NCBI GenBank assembly: GCA_007695145.1
Contig: REEI01000068.1
Location: 1-64,000, forward strand
Direction: 5' to 3'
DNA length: 64,000 bases
Source of the DNA: Saprospirales bacterium
GTDB lineage: Bacteria; Bacteroidota; Bacteroidia; Chitinophagales; Saprospiraceae
Below are positions 9,209-18,422 of the stretch, one piece after another. Within the stretch, counting starts at the first letter, position 1. The number at the start of each line of letters is the position of its first letter. Position numbers and translations under genes: made by a program. The notes beneath the pieces are model-generated. The model was given only the letters and a program-made list of their open reading frames with translations. It made no database searches and was not told the DNA's origin.

Positions 9209-9937
9209 ATGGGTCAAAAAACTAATCCAATAGGGAATCGTCTCGGTATAATCCGCGGCTGGGACTCCAACTGGTTCGGAGGTCATGATTTCGCCGACAA
9301 AGTCATTGAAGACGAAAACATAAGGAATTATCTCGAAGCCAGAATTCAAAAAGGTGGTATCGCCAGAATTATCATTGAGCGAACGCTCAAGAGAATTACG
9401 GTTACCATTCACACCTCCCGTCCCGGAATTATCATTGGCAAAGGTGGGTCAGAGGTTGATTTGATCAAGGAAGAACTTAAGAAGCTCACTGGCAAGGATG
9501 TTCAAATCAATATTGTGGAGGTGCGAAAACCTGAGCTAGATGCAAGCATTGTAGCAGAGAGTATCGCAAGACAAATTGAATCCAGGATCAATTTCCGACG
9601 CGCTGCTAAAATGGCGATTCAGTCCACCATGCGTGGAGGAGCTGAAGGGATAAAAGTTAGGATAGCCGGACGTCTAAATGGTGCTGAGATGGCCAGAACT
9701 GAGGAGTACAAGGAAGGGCGGACCCCACTTCACACCTTTAGGGCAGATATTGACTATTCACTCAAAGAAGCCAATACGGTATATGGTAAGATTGGGGTGA
9801 AGGTCTGGATATGCAAAGGCGAAGTTCTCGGGAAGAGGGATCTTTCTCCTCATATCGGAGTGGATACAAAAACCAAACGACCTAAACGTGGTAGTGGCGG
9901 TTCCGGAGGTGGAAGAAGACCCGGTGGCAGAAGATAA
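9209..9937 (+). CDS. rpsC: Ribosomal protein S3
   Basis: The 242-residue product has the N-terminal [20 protein letters not shown], the KH domain motif [20 protein letters not shown] (GKGG loop) and the C-terminal [18 protein letters not shown] of S3, which lies at the mRNA entry site. A glycine/arginine-rich tail of about 20 residues closes the protein. A 111-base gap with a promoter follows, whereas other gaps in this part are under 35 bases. Confidence 0.97.
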   Translation: MGQKTNPIGNRLGIIRGWDSNWFGGHDFADKVIEDENIRNYLEARIQKGGIARIIIERTLKRITVTIHTSRPGIIIGKGGSEVDLIKEELKKLTGKDVQINIVEVRKPELDASIVAESIARQIESRINFRRAAKMAIQSTMRGGAEGIKVRIAGRLNGAEMARTEEYKEGRTPLHTFRADIDYSLKEANTVYGKIGVKVWICKGEVLGKRDLSPHIGVDTKTKRPKRGSGGSGGGRRPGGRR

Positions 9938-9973
9938 TTTCTTTTACCATTATAATTTTATGAATTATCCATC

Positions 9974-10002
9974 TTTGAATTGATTGAAAAAACGTACCTT
10001 TG
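9974..10002 (+). promoter_or_regulatory. Internal promoter before rplP
   Basis: TTTG at 9974-9977 and TACCTTTG at 9995-10002 match the Bacteroidota -33 and -7 boxes with 17 bases between them. The ATG of rplP is 46 bases further on. It lies in the 111-base gap after rpsC, so it could give separate transcription of the downstream rplP-to-rplQ genes. Confidence 0.6.
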
Positions 10003-10048
10003 CGTCTCTTTTGCGAAAAGGACTCGCGGAGGGTAAAAAATAACGAAA

Positions 10049-10468
10049 ATGTTACAGCCAAAACGGACAAAATACAGAAAGCAGCAAAAGGGCAGCTATA
10101 AAGGCCTGGCCTACAGGGGTAGTTCCATATCGTTTGGTTCCTTTGGCCTTAAGTCATTAGATACCTGCCGCATTACCAGTAGACAAATCGAATCTGCCAG
10201 GGTTGCCATGACGCGCTTTATGAAAAGAGAGGGTAAAGTTTGGATCAGAATTTTTCCGGACAAACCTATAACCAAAAAGCCACAGGAAGTAAGGATGGGT
10301 AAAGGTAAAGGACCTCTCGATCATTACGTCGCAGTGGTAAAGCCCGGACGCATTATTTTTGAAATGGATGGTGTACCGCGTCATACCGCAGAAGAAGCAC
10401 TCCGATTGGCTGCACAAAAATTGCCCGTGAAGACGAAGTTCGTAGTCAGACCGGATTTTACAGAATAA
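10049..10468 (+). CDS. rplP: Ribosomal protein L16
   Basis: The 139-residue product starts [15 protein letters not shown] and contains the segments [37 protein letters not shown] and [27 protein letters not shown] in shortened form, all standard for L16, which helps position tRNA in the A site. It is the first gene after the internal promoter. Confidence 0.97.
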   Translation: MLQPKRTKYRKQQKGSYKGLAYRGSSISFGSFGLKSLDTCRITSRQIESARVAMTRFMKREGKVWIRIFPDKPITKKPQEVRMGKGKGPLDHYVAVVKPGRIIFEMDGVPRHTAEEALRLAAQKLPVKTKFVVRPDFTE

Positions 10469-10496
10469 ATTAACAGACAGAAAAAGCCGAATTATT

Positions 10497-10757
10497 ATGG
10501 CAACGAAAAAATTTCTCGAGCTTAAAGAATTCAATGACCAGGAACTGGCCAATGAACTAAAAGAAACTGAAAAGCAGTATTTAAAATTGAGTTTCGACCA
10601 CTCGGTAAAGGGAATAGATAATCCCATACTGCTGAGAGATATGAGAAGAGATATTGCTCGAATAAATACCGAGATCCGTAGAAGAGAGATCAACAATATG
10701 TCAGAGCAGGAAATTGCTTCGAGATCTAGTTTAAGAAGTAGACGGAGAAAAAGATAA
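10497..10757 (+). CDS. rpmC: Ribosomal protein L29
   Basis: The 86-residue product contains the L29 core ELKEFNDQELANELKE, LKLSFDHSVKGIDNP and the final helix DIARINTEIRRRE. Bacterial L29 is usually 60 to 70 residues, so this one carries a C-terminal extension of about 20 residues ending in a run of arginines. It lies between rplP and rpsQ as expected. Confidence 0.95.
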   Translation: MATKKFLELKEFNDQELANELKETEKQYLKLSFDHSVKGIDNPILLRDMRRDIARINTEIRRREINNMSEQEIASRSSLRSRRRKR

Positions 10758-10787
10758 ATTAGTTATTACCTTATTGATATTTGAACC

Positions 10788-11045
10788 ATGACTGAAAGAA
10801 AATCACGGAAAACCAGAGTGGGTGTAGTTACCAGTAATGCCATGGACAAGAGCATAGCTGTATTAGTGGAGCGTAGACTGCAGCACCCCATGTATGGAAA
10901 ATTCGTAAAAAAGTCCAAAAAGTTCATCGCCCATGATTCTGAAAACCAGTGCAATGTCGGGGATAAGGTGAAAATAATGGAAACCAGACCACTCAGCAAA
11001 ACCAAGAAATGGCGCCTGGTGGAAATTCTGGAAAAAGCTAAATAA
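10788..11045 (+). CDS. rpsQ: Ribosomal protein S17
   Basis: The 85-residue product shows the S17 OB-fold segments [37 protein letters not shown] and [19 protein letters not shown]17 is an early 30S assembly protein. The ATG at 10788 follows a 30-base gap from rpmC. Confidence 0.97.
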   Translation: MTERKSRKTRVGVVTSNAMDKSIAVLVERRLQHPMYGKFVKKSKKFIAHDSENQCNVGDKVKIMETRPLSKTKKWRLVEILEKAK

Positions 11046-11077
11046 TTATTACCAGGATAAAGTAAAATCAACCGATC

Positions 11078-11443
11078 ATGATACAGCAGGAAAGCCGGTT
11101 ATCTGTGGCTGACAACAGTGGAGCAAAAGAAGTTCTTTGTATTAAAGTTCTAGGTGGCAGTAAGAGACGATATGCCTCTATCGGTGACCAAATTGTAGTT
11201 ACTGTTAAACACTCAACTCCAGGTGGAGTGAAGAAGGGTACTGTGAGCAAAGCAGTTATCGTTCGAACTAAAAAAGAAATTCGCAGAAAAGACGGCTCCT
11301 ACATCCGATTCGATGACAATGCAGTTGTACTCCTTAACGCTGCAGGAGAACCTCGCGGAACCAGAATCTTTGGTCCTGTTGCAAGGGAGTTGAGAGAGCG
11401 TGACTACATGAGGATTGTTTCATTAGCACCTGAAGTGCTTTAA
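11078..11443 (+). CDS. rplN: Ribosomal protein L14
   Basis: The 121-residue product starts [19 protein letters not shown] and contains [19 protein letters not shown] and [15 protein letters not shown], as in L14, a subunit-interface protein that contacts helix 44. Length is standard. rplX begins 12 bases after the stop. Confidence 0.97.
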   Translation: MIQQESRLSVADNSGAKEVLCIKVLGGSKRRYASIGDQIVVTVKHSTPGGVKKGTVSKAVIVRTKKEIRRKDGSYIRFDDNAVVLLNAAGEPRGTRIFGPVARELRERDYMRIVSLAPEVL

Positions 11444-11455
11444 AGTATTACAATT

Positions 11456-11803
11456 ATGGCAAAGAATAAGCAAAAGAGGTTCAAGCCTAAGTACAAAATA
11501 AAGAAGGGCGATAAGGTTGTCGTTGTAGCAGGAAGCTATAAAAACAGGGACAAGGTCCGAAATGTACTTGAAGTGCTACCAGACAAGGGCAGGATAATAG
11601 TAGAAGATGTAAATATCGTAAAGAAGCACGTTAAACCTACCCAGGATAGTGCCGGTGGTATTCAGGAGAAAGCTGCTCCGATCGATATATCTAATGTGAT
11701 GTTGGTGGATCCAAAAACTGGAGAACCCACCAGAGTCGGGCGAAAAGTTGTCGATGGAAAGGTGGTCAGATATGCAAAGAAATCAGGAGAGATCATTAAG
11801 TAA
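11456..11803 (+). CDS. rplX: Ribosomal protein L24
   Basis: The 115-residue product contains the KOW motif [19 protein letters not shown] and [14 protein letters not shown] with [20 protein letters not shown], typical of L24, which initiates 50S assembly. A 105-base gap with a long inverted repeat separates it from rplE. Confidence 0.97.
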   Translation: MAKNKQKRFKPKYKIKKGDKVVVVAGSYKNRDKVRNVLEVLPDKGRIIVEDVNIVKKHVKPTQDSAGGIQEKAAPIDISNVMLVDPKTGEPTRVGRKVVDGKVVRYAKKSGEIIK

Positions 11804-11843
11804 TTGAAAGTGAGTCTCCCAAAGGGATAAATAAAAGAGGTAA

Positions 11844-11888
11844 AGACCTGATAGATCAATTGAATAATTCTATTTTTTGGTCAGGTCT
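11844..11888 (+). promoter_or_regulatory. Inverted repeat before rplE
   Basis: AGACCTGA (11844-11851) is perfectly complementary to TCAGGTCT (11881-11888), with a 29-base A/T-rich loop. The structure ends 20 bases before the rplE ATG. In gamma-proteobacteria S8 binds RNA at the start of rplE to repress the spc operon; an analogous role here is speculation, but position and size are suggestive. Confidence 0.4.
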
Positions 11889-11908
11889 CAAAGAAAATTT
11901 TTAAAGCA

Positions 11909-12466
11909 ATGAAATACATACCCAACCTCAGAAGAAAGTACAATGAAGAGATTGTTCCCAAATTGATGGAGCAATTTAACTATAGTTGCGTGATGGAGGT
12001 ACCCAAATTGGTCAAGATATCTATTAACCAGGGATTGGGTGACGCAACTCAGGACAAGAAGATCGTTGACAGTGCTATCCATGATCTTTCATTGATTGCA
12101 GGCCAGCGTGCAGTGCCTACTATTGCTAAGAAGTCTGTTTCGAATTTCAAACTGAGAGAGGGTATGCCCATCGGGTGTAAAGTTACACTCAGAAAAAACA
12201 GAATGTATGAATTTTTGGAAAGGCTGGTGGCAGTCTCTCTTCCAAGAGTTAGAGACTTCAGGGGAATTAATGATAAGAGTTTTGATGGTAGAGGAAATTA
12301 TACCCTCGGTATTTCAGAGCACATTATCTTCCCCGAAATTGATATGGACAAAGTGACTCGAATCAATGGAATGGATATCACTTTTGTAACCACCGCCAAT
12401 ACCGATGCCGAAGCCCTTGCTCTATTAAAGGAATTCGGTATGCCTTTCAAAAATCAAAGAAATTAA
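11909..12466 (+). CDS. rplE: Ribosomal protein L5
   Basis: The 185-residue product has the L5 signature [19 protein letters not shown], then [21 protein letters not shown] and [19 protein letters not shown]5 binds 5S rRNA and contacts P-site tRNA. The protein starts with an ATG and a short N-terminal helix; 26 bases separate it from rpsN. Confidence 0.97.
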   Translation: MKYIPNLRRKYNEEIVPKLMEQFNYSCVMEVPKLVKISINQGLGDATQDKKIVDSAIHDLSLIAGQRAVPTIAKKSVSNFKLREGMPIGCKVTLRKNRMYEFLERLVAVSLPRVRDFRGINDKSFDGRGNYTLGISEHIIFPEIDMDKVTRINGMDITFVTTANTDAEALALLKEFGMPFKNQRN

Positions 12467-12492
12467 TTAAAAAACAGAATAATTACTAAAGA

Positions 12493-12762
12493 ATGGCCAG
12501 AAAATCGCTGATAGCAAGAGAAAGAAAAAGAGCCAGGCTGGTTGCAAAGTACGCTGAACTGCGAAAGCAACTGAAAGAAGAAGGCAGATTCGATGAGTTG
12601 GATAAGCTGCCAAGGAATGCCTCTCCGGTGCGATTGCATAATAGATGCCGTCTAACCGGCAGACCCAAGGGATACATGCGCAAGTTTGGTCTCTGTAGAG
12701 TTAAATTCAGGGAAATGGCTCTGGAGGGTAAGATTCCTGGTGTAACTAAGGCCAGTTGGTAA
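12493..12762 (+). CDS. rpsN: Ribosomal protein S14, zinc-independent form
   Basis: The 89-residue product is the long S14 type: [17 protein letters not shown], then [31 protein letters not shown] and the ending VTKASW in shortened form. Only single cysteines remain (in RCR and LCR), not the paired CxxC motifs of the short zinc-binding S14, so it should not need zinc. Confidence 0.97.
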   Translation: MARKSLIARERKRARLVAKYAELRKQLKEEGRFDELDKLPRNASPVRLHNRCRLTGRPKGYMRKFGLCRVKFREMALEGKIPGVTKASW

Positions 12763-12781
12763 TTATTTAAATTATTTTACA

Positions 12782-13186
12782 ATGACACATTCAGATCCAA
12801 TAGCTGATTATTTGACCCGAATCCGCAATGCTCAACAAGCAGGGCATAGGATGGTGGAAATACCTCTCTCAGGTATGAAGAAAAAAATCACTGAGATACT
12901 GTACGACCACGGTTATATATTTCGATATAAAATCGAACCGGACAATGGACCTCAGGGAACCATTAAGATTGCTCTGAAATACGATCAGAAAAGTAAAGAG
13001 CCTGCAATTAAGGCTCTTGGTAGAATCAGCAAGCCCGGACTTCGAAAGTACTCCGGAGTAGAAGGTATACCCAGAGTAATCAATGGCCTCGGACTCTGTT
13101 TGGTCTCTACCTCCAAAGGGGTTATGACAGATAAAGAAGCGAGACGTCACAATTTAGGCGGAGAACTTATTTGCTACGTTTATTAA
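12782..13186 (+). CDS. rpsH: Ribosomal protein S8
   Basis: The 134-residue product begins MTHSDPIADYLTRIRNAQ, and ends with STSKGVMTDKEARRHNLGGE, the conserved rRNA-binding C-terminus of S8. S8 is an assembly protein of the central 16S domain and, in enterobacteria, a translational repressor of the spc genes. Confidence 0.97.
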   Translation: MTHSDPIADYLTRIRNAQQAGHRMVEIPLSGMKKKITEILYDHGYIFRYKIEPDNGPQGTIKIALKYDQKSKEPAIKALGRISKPGLRKYSGVEGIPRVINGLGLCLVSTSKGVMTDKEARRHNLGGELICYVY

Positions 13187-13196
13187 AATTTTTACC

Positions 13197-13751
13197 ATGT
13201 CAAGAATAGGAAAAGCAGTAATACAGCTTCCTGAAAAAGTAGAAATATCGGTAAGCAAGGGTAACGAAGTGACTGTAAAAGGTCCCAGAGGTACCATGGT
13301 TCGCCAAATGGACCACGATATGATTATCGAAGTCAAGGATGGCACATTAGAAGTTAAAAGGCCTACCGACCAAAAAAGGCACAGATCACTGCACGGCCTC
13401 ACACGCTCCCTCATCAGCAATATGGTTGAAGGTGTGTCGACAGGATTTAAAAAAGAGCTCGAACTGATTGGGGTTGGGTATCGTGTTTCCAATACCGGCA
13501 ATCTACTGGAATTGACGGTCGGATATTCTCACCCGGTATACTTCTATGTTCCAGACGATATCAAAGTGGAAACCAAGTCAGAAAAGGGTAAGAGCCCAAC
13601 GATCTTTTTGGAGAGCTCTGACAAGGAAATGCTTGGTCTCGTGGCAACAAAGATCAGATCTTTCAGAAAGCCTGAGCCATACAAAGGTAAGGGTATTCGC
13701 TTTGTGGGTGAGCAGATTAGAAGAAAAGCCGGTAAAACTGCCGCTAAGTAA
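13197..13751 (+). CDS. rplF: Ribosomal protein L6
   Basis: The 184-residue product starts MSRIGKAVIQLPEKVEIS and contains VKGPRGTM, FKKELELIGVGYRVS and the C-terminal PEPYKGKGIRFVGEQIRRKAGK, the hallmark of L6. It begins 11 bases after rpsH. L6 sits near the sarcin-ricin loop where translation factors act. Confidence 0.97.
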   Translation: MSRIGKAVIQLPEKVEISVSKGNEVTVKGPRGTMVRQMDHDMIIEVKDGTLEVKRPTDQKRHRSLHGLTRSLISNMVEGVSTGFKKELELIGVGYRVSNTGNLLELTVGYSHPVYFYVPDDIKVETKSEKGKSPTIFLESSDKEMLGLVATKIRSFRKPEPYKGKGIRFVGEQIRRKAGKTAAK

Positions 13752-13817
13752 AAAAGTCTTTTATCGGACTTTTAATAAATTTTGGATTCATTCCATGGTT
13801 TTTTAAATGAAGTACAA

Positions 13818-14162
13818 ATGAAAATCAACAGACGGAAACGAATTAAATTGAGGGTGCGAAAAAAAATCGCCGGTACGGCACAGCGCCCCAGACTCACCGT
13901 TTACAGAAGCAATAAAAACATTCATTGCCAACTAATCGACGATATTAGTGGGCACACACTTGCTCATGCCTCCTCTGTAGAGGAAGGTATTCCTACTGAC
14001 CTGCCCAAAGGAGAAACTGCTAAAAAGGTAGGAATGGTTATCGCCGAAAGAGCTAAATCCGCTAATATTGAAGAAGTGGTGTTTGATCGATCAGGATACC
14101 GTTACCATGGAAGAGTAAAAGCTCTGGCAGATGGAGCTAGAGAAGGTGGCTTAAAATTTTAA
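13818..14162 (+). CDS. rplR: Ribosomal protein L18
   Basis: The ATG at 13818 gives 114 residues and the expected L18 opening [17 protein letters not shown]; an in-frame TTG at 13782 would add 12 residues with no counterpart in the family. [19 protein letters not shown] and the C-terminal [21 protein letters not shown] confirm it. L18 binds 5S rRNA together with L5. Confidence 0.96.
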   Translation: MKINRRKRIKLRVRKKIAGTAQRPRLTVYRSNKNIHCQLIDDISGHTLAHASSVEEGIPTDLPKGETAKKVGMVIAERAKSANIEEVVFDRSGYRYHGRVKALADGAREGGLKF

Positions 14163-14180
14163 CATTCATCAACAATTGAG

Positions 14181-14696
14181 ATGAGAGACAATAAACAAAG
14201 GGTAAAACCCGCTGAAACTGAATTACAGGATAAACTGGTCGCTGTTAACAGAGTTGCAAAGGTCACTAAGGGTGGTAGAACATTTAGTTTTTCTGCCATT
14301 GTGGTTGTTGGTGACGGAAACGGGACAGTCGGTCAGGGACTTGGAAAAGCCAGAGAAGTTTCTTCTGCTATCGCCAAAGCCATTGATGATGCAAAGAAAA
14401 ACCTCATTAAGTTTCCCATCATTAATGGTACTATTCCTCATGAACAACGTGGAAAGTTTGGAGCTGGAAAGGTGTTCATCAAACCAGCTTCTGATGGTAC
14501 TGGTGTAATTGCAGGTGGGGGTATGAGAGCAGTTTTGGAGACTGCTGGTGTACACAATGTACTTGCTAAATCTCTTGGTTCTTCTAATCCGCACAATGTG
14601 GTCAAGGCTACCATAGACGCTCTTGCCAAACTTCGGGACCCCAATGAGATTGCCAAAACCAGGAGAATACCTGTGAAAAAAGTGTTCAACGGATAA
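14181..14696 (+). CDS. rpsE: Ribosomal protein S5
   Basis: The 171-residue product shows [40 protein letters not shown] and [20 protein letters not shown], the usual S5 segments that bind 16S rRNA and line the mRNA entry channel. The [10 protein letters not shown] loop, where spectinomycin-resistance changes occur in other bacteria, looks wild-type. Confidence 0.97.
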   Translation: MRDNKQRVKPAETELQDKLVAVNRVAKVTKGGRTFSFSAIVVVGDGNGTVGQGLGKAREVSSAIAKAIDDAKKNLIKFPIINGTIPHEQRGKFGAGKVFIKPASDGTGVIAGGGMRAVLETAGVHNVLAKSLGSSNPHNVVKATIDALAKLRDPNEIAKTRRIPVKKVFNG

Positions 14697-14720
14697 TGCC
14701 GTTTTTAAACTTAGATTCAA

Positions 14721-14906
14721 ATGGAAAGAATTAAGATTACCCAGGTAAAAAGTATGATAGACCGCCCAAAGCGTCAAAAGGATACCCTTAAGGCTCTTGG
14801 ATTAGGTCGAATTAACAAATCTTCTGAACACAACCTGACTCCTCAAATTAAAGGGATGATCAACAAGGTAAGCCACCTGGTAGTTGTTGAAGAAGCTGAT
14901 AATTAA
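14721..14906 (+). CDS. rpmD: Ribosomal protein L30
   Basis: The 61-residue product has KITQVKSMIDRPKRQKDTLKALGLGRINKS in two parts, typical of the short bacterial L30, and ends with MINKVSHLVVVEE. It lies between rpsE and rplO as in most bacteria. Confidence 0.95.
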   Translation: MERIKITQVKSMIDRPKRQKDTLKALGLGRINKSSEHNLTPQIKGMINKVSHLVVVEEADN

Positions 14907-14938
14907 TTTTGTTGAACTCTATTAAAAGATAATTCGTC

Positions 14939-15385
14939 ATGGAATTACACAATCTAAAACCTGCTGAAGGATCAAACAGAAAGCGAAAGATTATCGCCAG
15001 AGGTGTTGGTGCCGGTAGCGGAAGAACTGCAACCAGGGGGCATAAAGGTGCTAAATCCCGATCGGGTTTTAAAAGTAAAAGAGGTTTTGAGGGTGGTCAA
15101 ACACCCCTTCAAAGACGGGTTCCCAAGTTTGGGTTCAACAGCCCAAATAGGGTCGAGTTCTTTCCTGTGAACCTCGATTTGCTTCAGCATTTCGCTGATA
15201 AGTTTGGAACCAACGAGATTTCCACTGAACTGCTGGCCGAAAAGAACGTCATTAAAAAGTATCACAAAGTTAAGGTTTTGGGACGCGGCGAACTTACATC
15301 TTCTGTGAGCGTGAAAGTGAACGCCATATCCGAGACTGCAAAACAACATATTGAAAACAAAGGTGGTACTGTGACCCTTCTCTAA
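14939..15385 (+). CDS. rplO: Ribosomal protein L15
   Basis: The 148-residue product begins MELHNLKPAEGSNRKRK, followed by the glycine-rich RGVGAGSGRTATRGHKGAKS and FEGGQTPLQRRVPKFGF, the two diagnostic segments of L15, a late 50S assembly protein. secY starts 10 bases downstream. Confidence 0.97.
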   Translation: MELHNLKPAEGSNRKRKIIARGVGAGSGRTATRGHKGAKSRSGFKSKRGFEGGQTPLQRRVPKFGFNSPNRVEFFPVNLDLLQHFADKFGTNEISTELLAEKNVIKKYHKVKVLGRGELTSSVSVKVNAISETAKQHIENKGGTVTLL

Positions 15386-15394
15386 ATCTGTACA

Positions 15395-16762
15395 ATGAAG
15401 AAATTAATAGAGACCCTCCAGAATATTTGGAAAATTCCCGAGCTAAGGCAGAGAATTATTTTTACGCTAGGACTACTCGCTGTATTCCGCTTTGGTTCAT
15501 TTGTAGTCCTTCCCGGCGTCATGCCGGATGTGCTTCAAGCAGCTACTGCAGAGAGATCAGCTAATGATATCCTGGGATTGATCAATATTTTTACAGGAGG
15601 TGCCTTTAACAATGCTGCGGTCTTTGCACTTGGTATTATGCCATATATCACCGCTGCAATTATTGTTCAGCTCCTCGGTTTTGCTGTTCCCTATTTTCAG
15701 AGGCTTCAGCAGAAGGAAGGTGAAAGTGGTCGTAAAAAAATAACCCAGATCACAAGATTGTTGACCGTGGCCATTACCCTTGTTCAGGGTGGTGGGTATT
15801 TGAGTTTAGTTGCATCCTTTGGAGCAATTGATCCAAATGTTCCGCCAGGCCTGTTTTGGGTCTCCAATATTATTATTTTAAGTACGGGTACCACCTTTGC
15901 CATGTGGCTGGGCGAGCGGATAACTGATCGCGGTATTGGAAACGGTATCTCACTCTTAATCACTATTGGTATCATTGCCATGTTGCCTCAGGCCTTTGCC
16001 TTTGAGGTGGTATCACAAGTTGAGACCAGTGGCTTTTTTATACTTGTGCTTGAGTTAGCCGCATTGTTCCTCGTGGTAATGGTTACTGTCCTCATAGTTC
16101 AAGGTGTTAGAAAAATTCCCATTCAGTTTGCTAAGCGAATGGTCGGAAGAGGAGATGCCAACATGCCAGTAAGCGGCGCCAGAGATTATATTCCTTTGAA
16201 GGTCAATGCTTCTGGAGTTATGCCTATCATTTTTGCTCAGGCTCTTATGTTTCTTCCAATGACTCTTGCTCAGTATTCGATGGCAGATGGTGAGATGGCC
16301 GGTACCGGGATTTTAAGAGAACTCAATGATCCATTCTCGTTTTTGTACTCACTTATTTACTTTGTCTTGGTAGTTGTATTCACCTATGTATATACTGCCT
16401 TGATTGTCAATCCAAAGCAATATGCTGAATACCTAAAACGTCAAAATGCATTTATCCCAGGAATTAAACCCGGTAAGGCTACGGAGGAGTTTATAGACTC
16501 CACTACCACAAGAGTGACATTGCCTGGATCGATTTTCCTAGGTATTATAGCCATTCTGCCGGCAGTAGCTGTTGCATTTGGTGTCAATCCCGCTTTCGCC
16601 CTGTTTTTTGGTGGTACTTCACTTCTTATTCTCGTAGCAGTTGTTTTGGATACTCTGCAGCAAGTTGAGAGTTATCTACTAATGAGAAAGTACGATGGTC
16701 TGGTTAAAAGTGGTAGGATAAAAGGGAGAAGCTCCGGTATGCAGATTGGAGCTAGTATGTAA
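15395..16762 (+). CDS. secY: Protein translocase subunit SecY
   Basis: The 455-residue product is the ten-helix channel protein of the SecYEG translocon in the inner membrane. The first helix region TLGLLAVFRFGSFVVLPGV, the plug-side segment and the cytosolic loops around AKRMVGRGDANMP and NPKQYAEYLKRQNAFIPGIK are recognisable. It sits inside the ribosomal cluster as usual, but adk, which often follows secY, is absent and map comes next. Confidence 0.97.
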   Translation: MKKLIETLQNIWKIPELRQRIIFTLGLLAVFRFGSFVVLPGVMPDVLQAATAERSANDILGLINIFTGGAFNNAAVFALGIMPYITAAIIVQLLGFAVPYFQRLQQKEGESGRKKITQITRLLTVAITLVQGGGYLSLVASFGAIDPNVPPGLFWVSNIIILSTGTTFAMWLGERITDRGIGNGISLLITIGIIAMLPQAFAFEVVSQVETSGFFILVLELAALFLVVMVTVLIVQGVRKIPIQFAKRMVGRGDANMPVSGARDYIPLKVNASGVMPIIFAQALMFLPMTLAQYSMADGEMAGTGILRELNDPFSFLYSLIYFVLVVVFTYVYTALIVNPKQYAEYLKRQNAFIPGIKPGKATEEFIDSTTTRVTLPGSIFLGIIAILPAVAVAFGVNPAFALFFGGTSLLILVAVVLDTLQQVESYLLMRKYDGLVKSGRIKGRSSGMQIGASM

Positions 16763-16775
16763 TCAGAGCATCCAT

Positions 16776-17588
16776 ATGGTTTTTGGTAATAGATTGAGAG
16801 GGAAGTCAGAGGAAGAAATTGAAATACTACGCGAGAATTGCCTATTGGTTTGTAGAACGTTGGCTCTGATTGCATCCGAGTTGAAACCGGGAATCTGTGG
16901 GATGGACCTCGATAAAATGGCTGAGGATTTCATTAGGAGTAATGGATCAAGCCCGGGCTTCAAAGGTCTTTATGATTTTCCCGCTACCCTTTGTATCTCG
17001 CCAAATAGTGCTGTTGTTCATGGAATTCCCAACAACCAGCCTTTTCAAGAAGGAGATATTATATCTATTGATTGCGGTACATTTAACAATGAATTCTTTG
17101 GTGATGCGGCATATACCTTTGCGCTCAAACCCATCGATACTCCCGTTGAAAAACTTTTAAAAGTAACTAAAGAGGCTCTCTATATTGGGATCGAAATGGC
17201 TCGCCCCGGAAAGAGAACCGGAGATATTGGTTTTGCCATCCAACATCATTGTGAACGATTAAATGGCTGTTCAATAGTTAGAGAATTGGTGGGTCATGGT
17301 TTGGGAAGGAAATTGCATGAACCTCCTGAAATCCCAAATTTTGGTAAAAAGGGTAGGGGAGTTAAATTGGTAGAAAACCTTACTGTGGCGATAGAGCCAA
17401 TGGTTAATTTGGGACGTAAAGAGGTGAGACAGGATGCCGACGGTTGGACAGTATATACCAAAGACGGTAGCCCCAGTGCTCATTTTGAGCACTCGATTGT
17501 TGTACAAAAAGATGGAGCGCAACTGCTTAGTAATCACGATATTATAGAAGAAGCAATAAAAAATAATGATTTTCTTGCAAATATCTAA
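16776..17588 (+). CDS. map: Type I methionine aminopeptidase
   Basis: The ATG at 16776 gives 270 residues starting MVFGNRLRGKSEEEIEILR; a TTG at 16746 would overlap secY and is less likely. The enzyme removes N-terminal methionine from new proteins. Metal ligands are seen in SIDCGTFNNEFFGDAAYTF (two aspartates), in VGHGLGRKLHEPP (histidine), in IEPMV and in FEHSIVV (glutamates). It lies 13 bases after secY and 36 before infA. Confidence 0.96.
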   Translation: MVFGNRLRGKSEEEIEILRENCLLVCRTLALIASELKPGICGMDLDKMAEDFIRSNGSSPGFKGLYDFPATLCISPNSAVVHGIPNNQPFQEGDIISIDCGTFNNEFFGDAAYTFALKPIDTPVEKLLKVTKEALYIGIEMARPGKRTGDIGFAIQHHCERLNGCSIVRELVGHGLGRKLHEPPEIPNFGKKGRGVKLVENLTVAIEPMVNLGRKEVRQDADGWTVYTKDGSPSAHFEHSIVVQKDGAQLLSNHDIIEEAIKNNDFLANI

Positions 17589-17596
17589 AAAAATAA

Positions 17597-17615
17597 TCGG
17601 ATATTTGCAGTCCGA
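17597..17615 (+). promoter_or_regulatory. Small hairpin before infA
   Basis: TCGGA (17597-17601) pairs with TCCGA (17611-17615), ending 9 bases before the infA ATG. The loop contains ATATTTG, which partly resembles a -7 box. It could affect initiation at infA; support is weak. Confidence 0.25.
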
Positions 17616-17624
17616 AATTCAAAT

Positions 17625-17843
17625 ATGGCCAAACAACAGCTTATAAAACAAGACGGTATCATTGAGGAAGCCCTGTCAAATGCAATGTTCAGGGTGAGGT
17701 TGGAAAATGATCATGAGATCATAGCCACCATATCCGGAAAAATGAGGATGAATTACATCCGAATTTTGCCCGGAGACAAGGTAGCGGTTGAAATGTCGCC
17801 ATATGATTTGACGAGAGGAAGAATTACCTATCGTTATAAATAA
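17625..17843 (+). CDS. infA: Translation initiation factor IF-1
   Basis: The 72-residue product has exactly the usual IF-1 size and contains the S1/OB-fold segments [39 protein letters not shown] and [13 protein letters not shown]-1 occupies the ribosomal A site during initiation. It is followed by rpmJ, as in most bacterial spc-alpha junctions. Confidence 0.97.
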   Translation: MAKQQLIKQDGIIEEALSNAMFRVRLENDHEIIATISGKMRMNYIRILPGDKVAVEMSPYDLTRGRITYRYK

Positions 17844-17867
17844 GTTTAACTTTTAAGAATTTGAGTC

Positions 17868-17984
17868 ATGAAAGTTCGCGCATCAGTAAAGAAAAGATCT
17901 GTAGATTGTAAGATCGTAAGACGCAAAGGAAAAGTCTATATTATTAACAAGAAGAACCCTAAGTTCAAACAACGTCAGGGTTAA
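17868..17984 (+). CDS. rpmJ: Ribosomal protein L36, zinc-free form
   Basis: This 38-codon gene starts with ATG at 17868 and reads [20 protein letters not shown], then [10 protein letters not shown] and PKFKQRQG, before TAA. The order infA-rpmJ-rpsM and the exact 38-residue length identify L36. Of the four zinc ligands of the classical form (three Cys and one His), only Cys14 remains; the others are Ser11, Asn27 and Phe33, so this is the C-minus type that should not bind zinc. Confidence 0.95.
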   Translation: MKVRASVKKRSVDCKIVRRKGKVYIINKKNPKFKQRQG

Positions 17985-18003
17985 TTCTAAACGATATATT
18001 ATT

Positions 18004-18381
18004 ATGGCCAGAATAGCAGGTGTTGATCTCCCCAGGAATAAAAGAGGCGTTGTTGCTCTTACTTATATCTATGGTATTGGACCTACCAGGGCAGCCAAGT
18101 TACTCGATAGGGTTGGTGTGTCGCACGATGTTAAAGTAAACGATTGGACTGATGATAATATCAGATCCATTGCCTCTATTATCCAGAATGAAGTTAAGGT
18201 TGAAGGTGAACTTCGCGGTGAAGTCCAAATGAACATCAAGAGGTTGATGGACATTGCTTCTTATCGAGGACTGAGACACAGAAAAGGGCTCCCAGTCAGA
18301 GGACAAAGAACCAAAACCAATGCGCGTACAAGAAAAGGAAGAAAGAAAACTGTAGCCAACAAGAAGAAGGTTACTAAATAA
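18004..18381 (+). CDS. rpsM: Ribosomal protein S13
   Basis: The 125-residue product begins [19 protein letters not shown] and contains [14 protein letters not shown] and the C-terminal [20 protein letters not shown], all typical of S13, which contacts the 50S subunit and P-site tRNA. The tail is lysine-rich. rpsK follows after 41 bases. Confidence 0.97.
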   Translation: MARIAGVDLPRNKRGVVALTYIYGIGPTRAAKLLDRVGVSHDVKVNDWTDDNIRSIASIIQNEVKVEGELRGEVQMNIKRLMDIASYRGLRHRKGLPVRGQRTKTNARTRKGRKKTVANKKKVTK

Positions 18382-18422
18382 TATCGTTACATTAACTTTT
18401 ATAGTCCAATATTTTAGACCAA

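Noticed and set aside
13782-13817. N-terminal extension of L18 from a TTG
   Set aside because: The ATG at 13818 gives the conserved L18 N-terminus.
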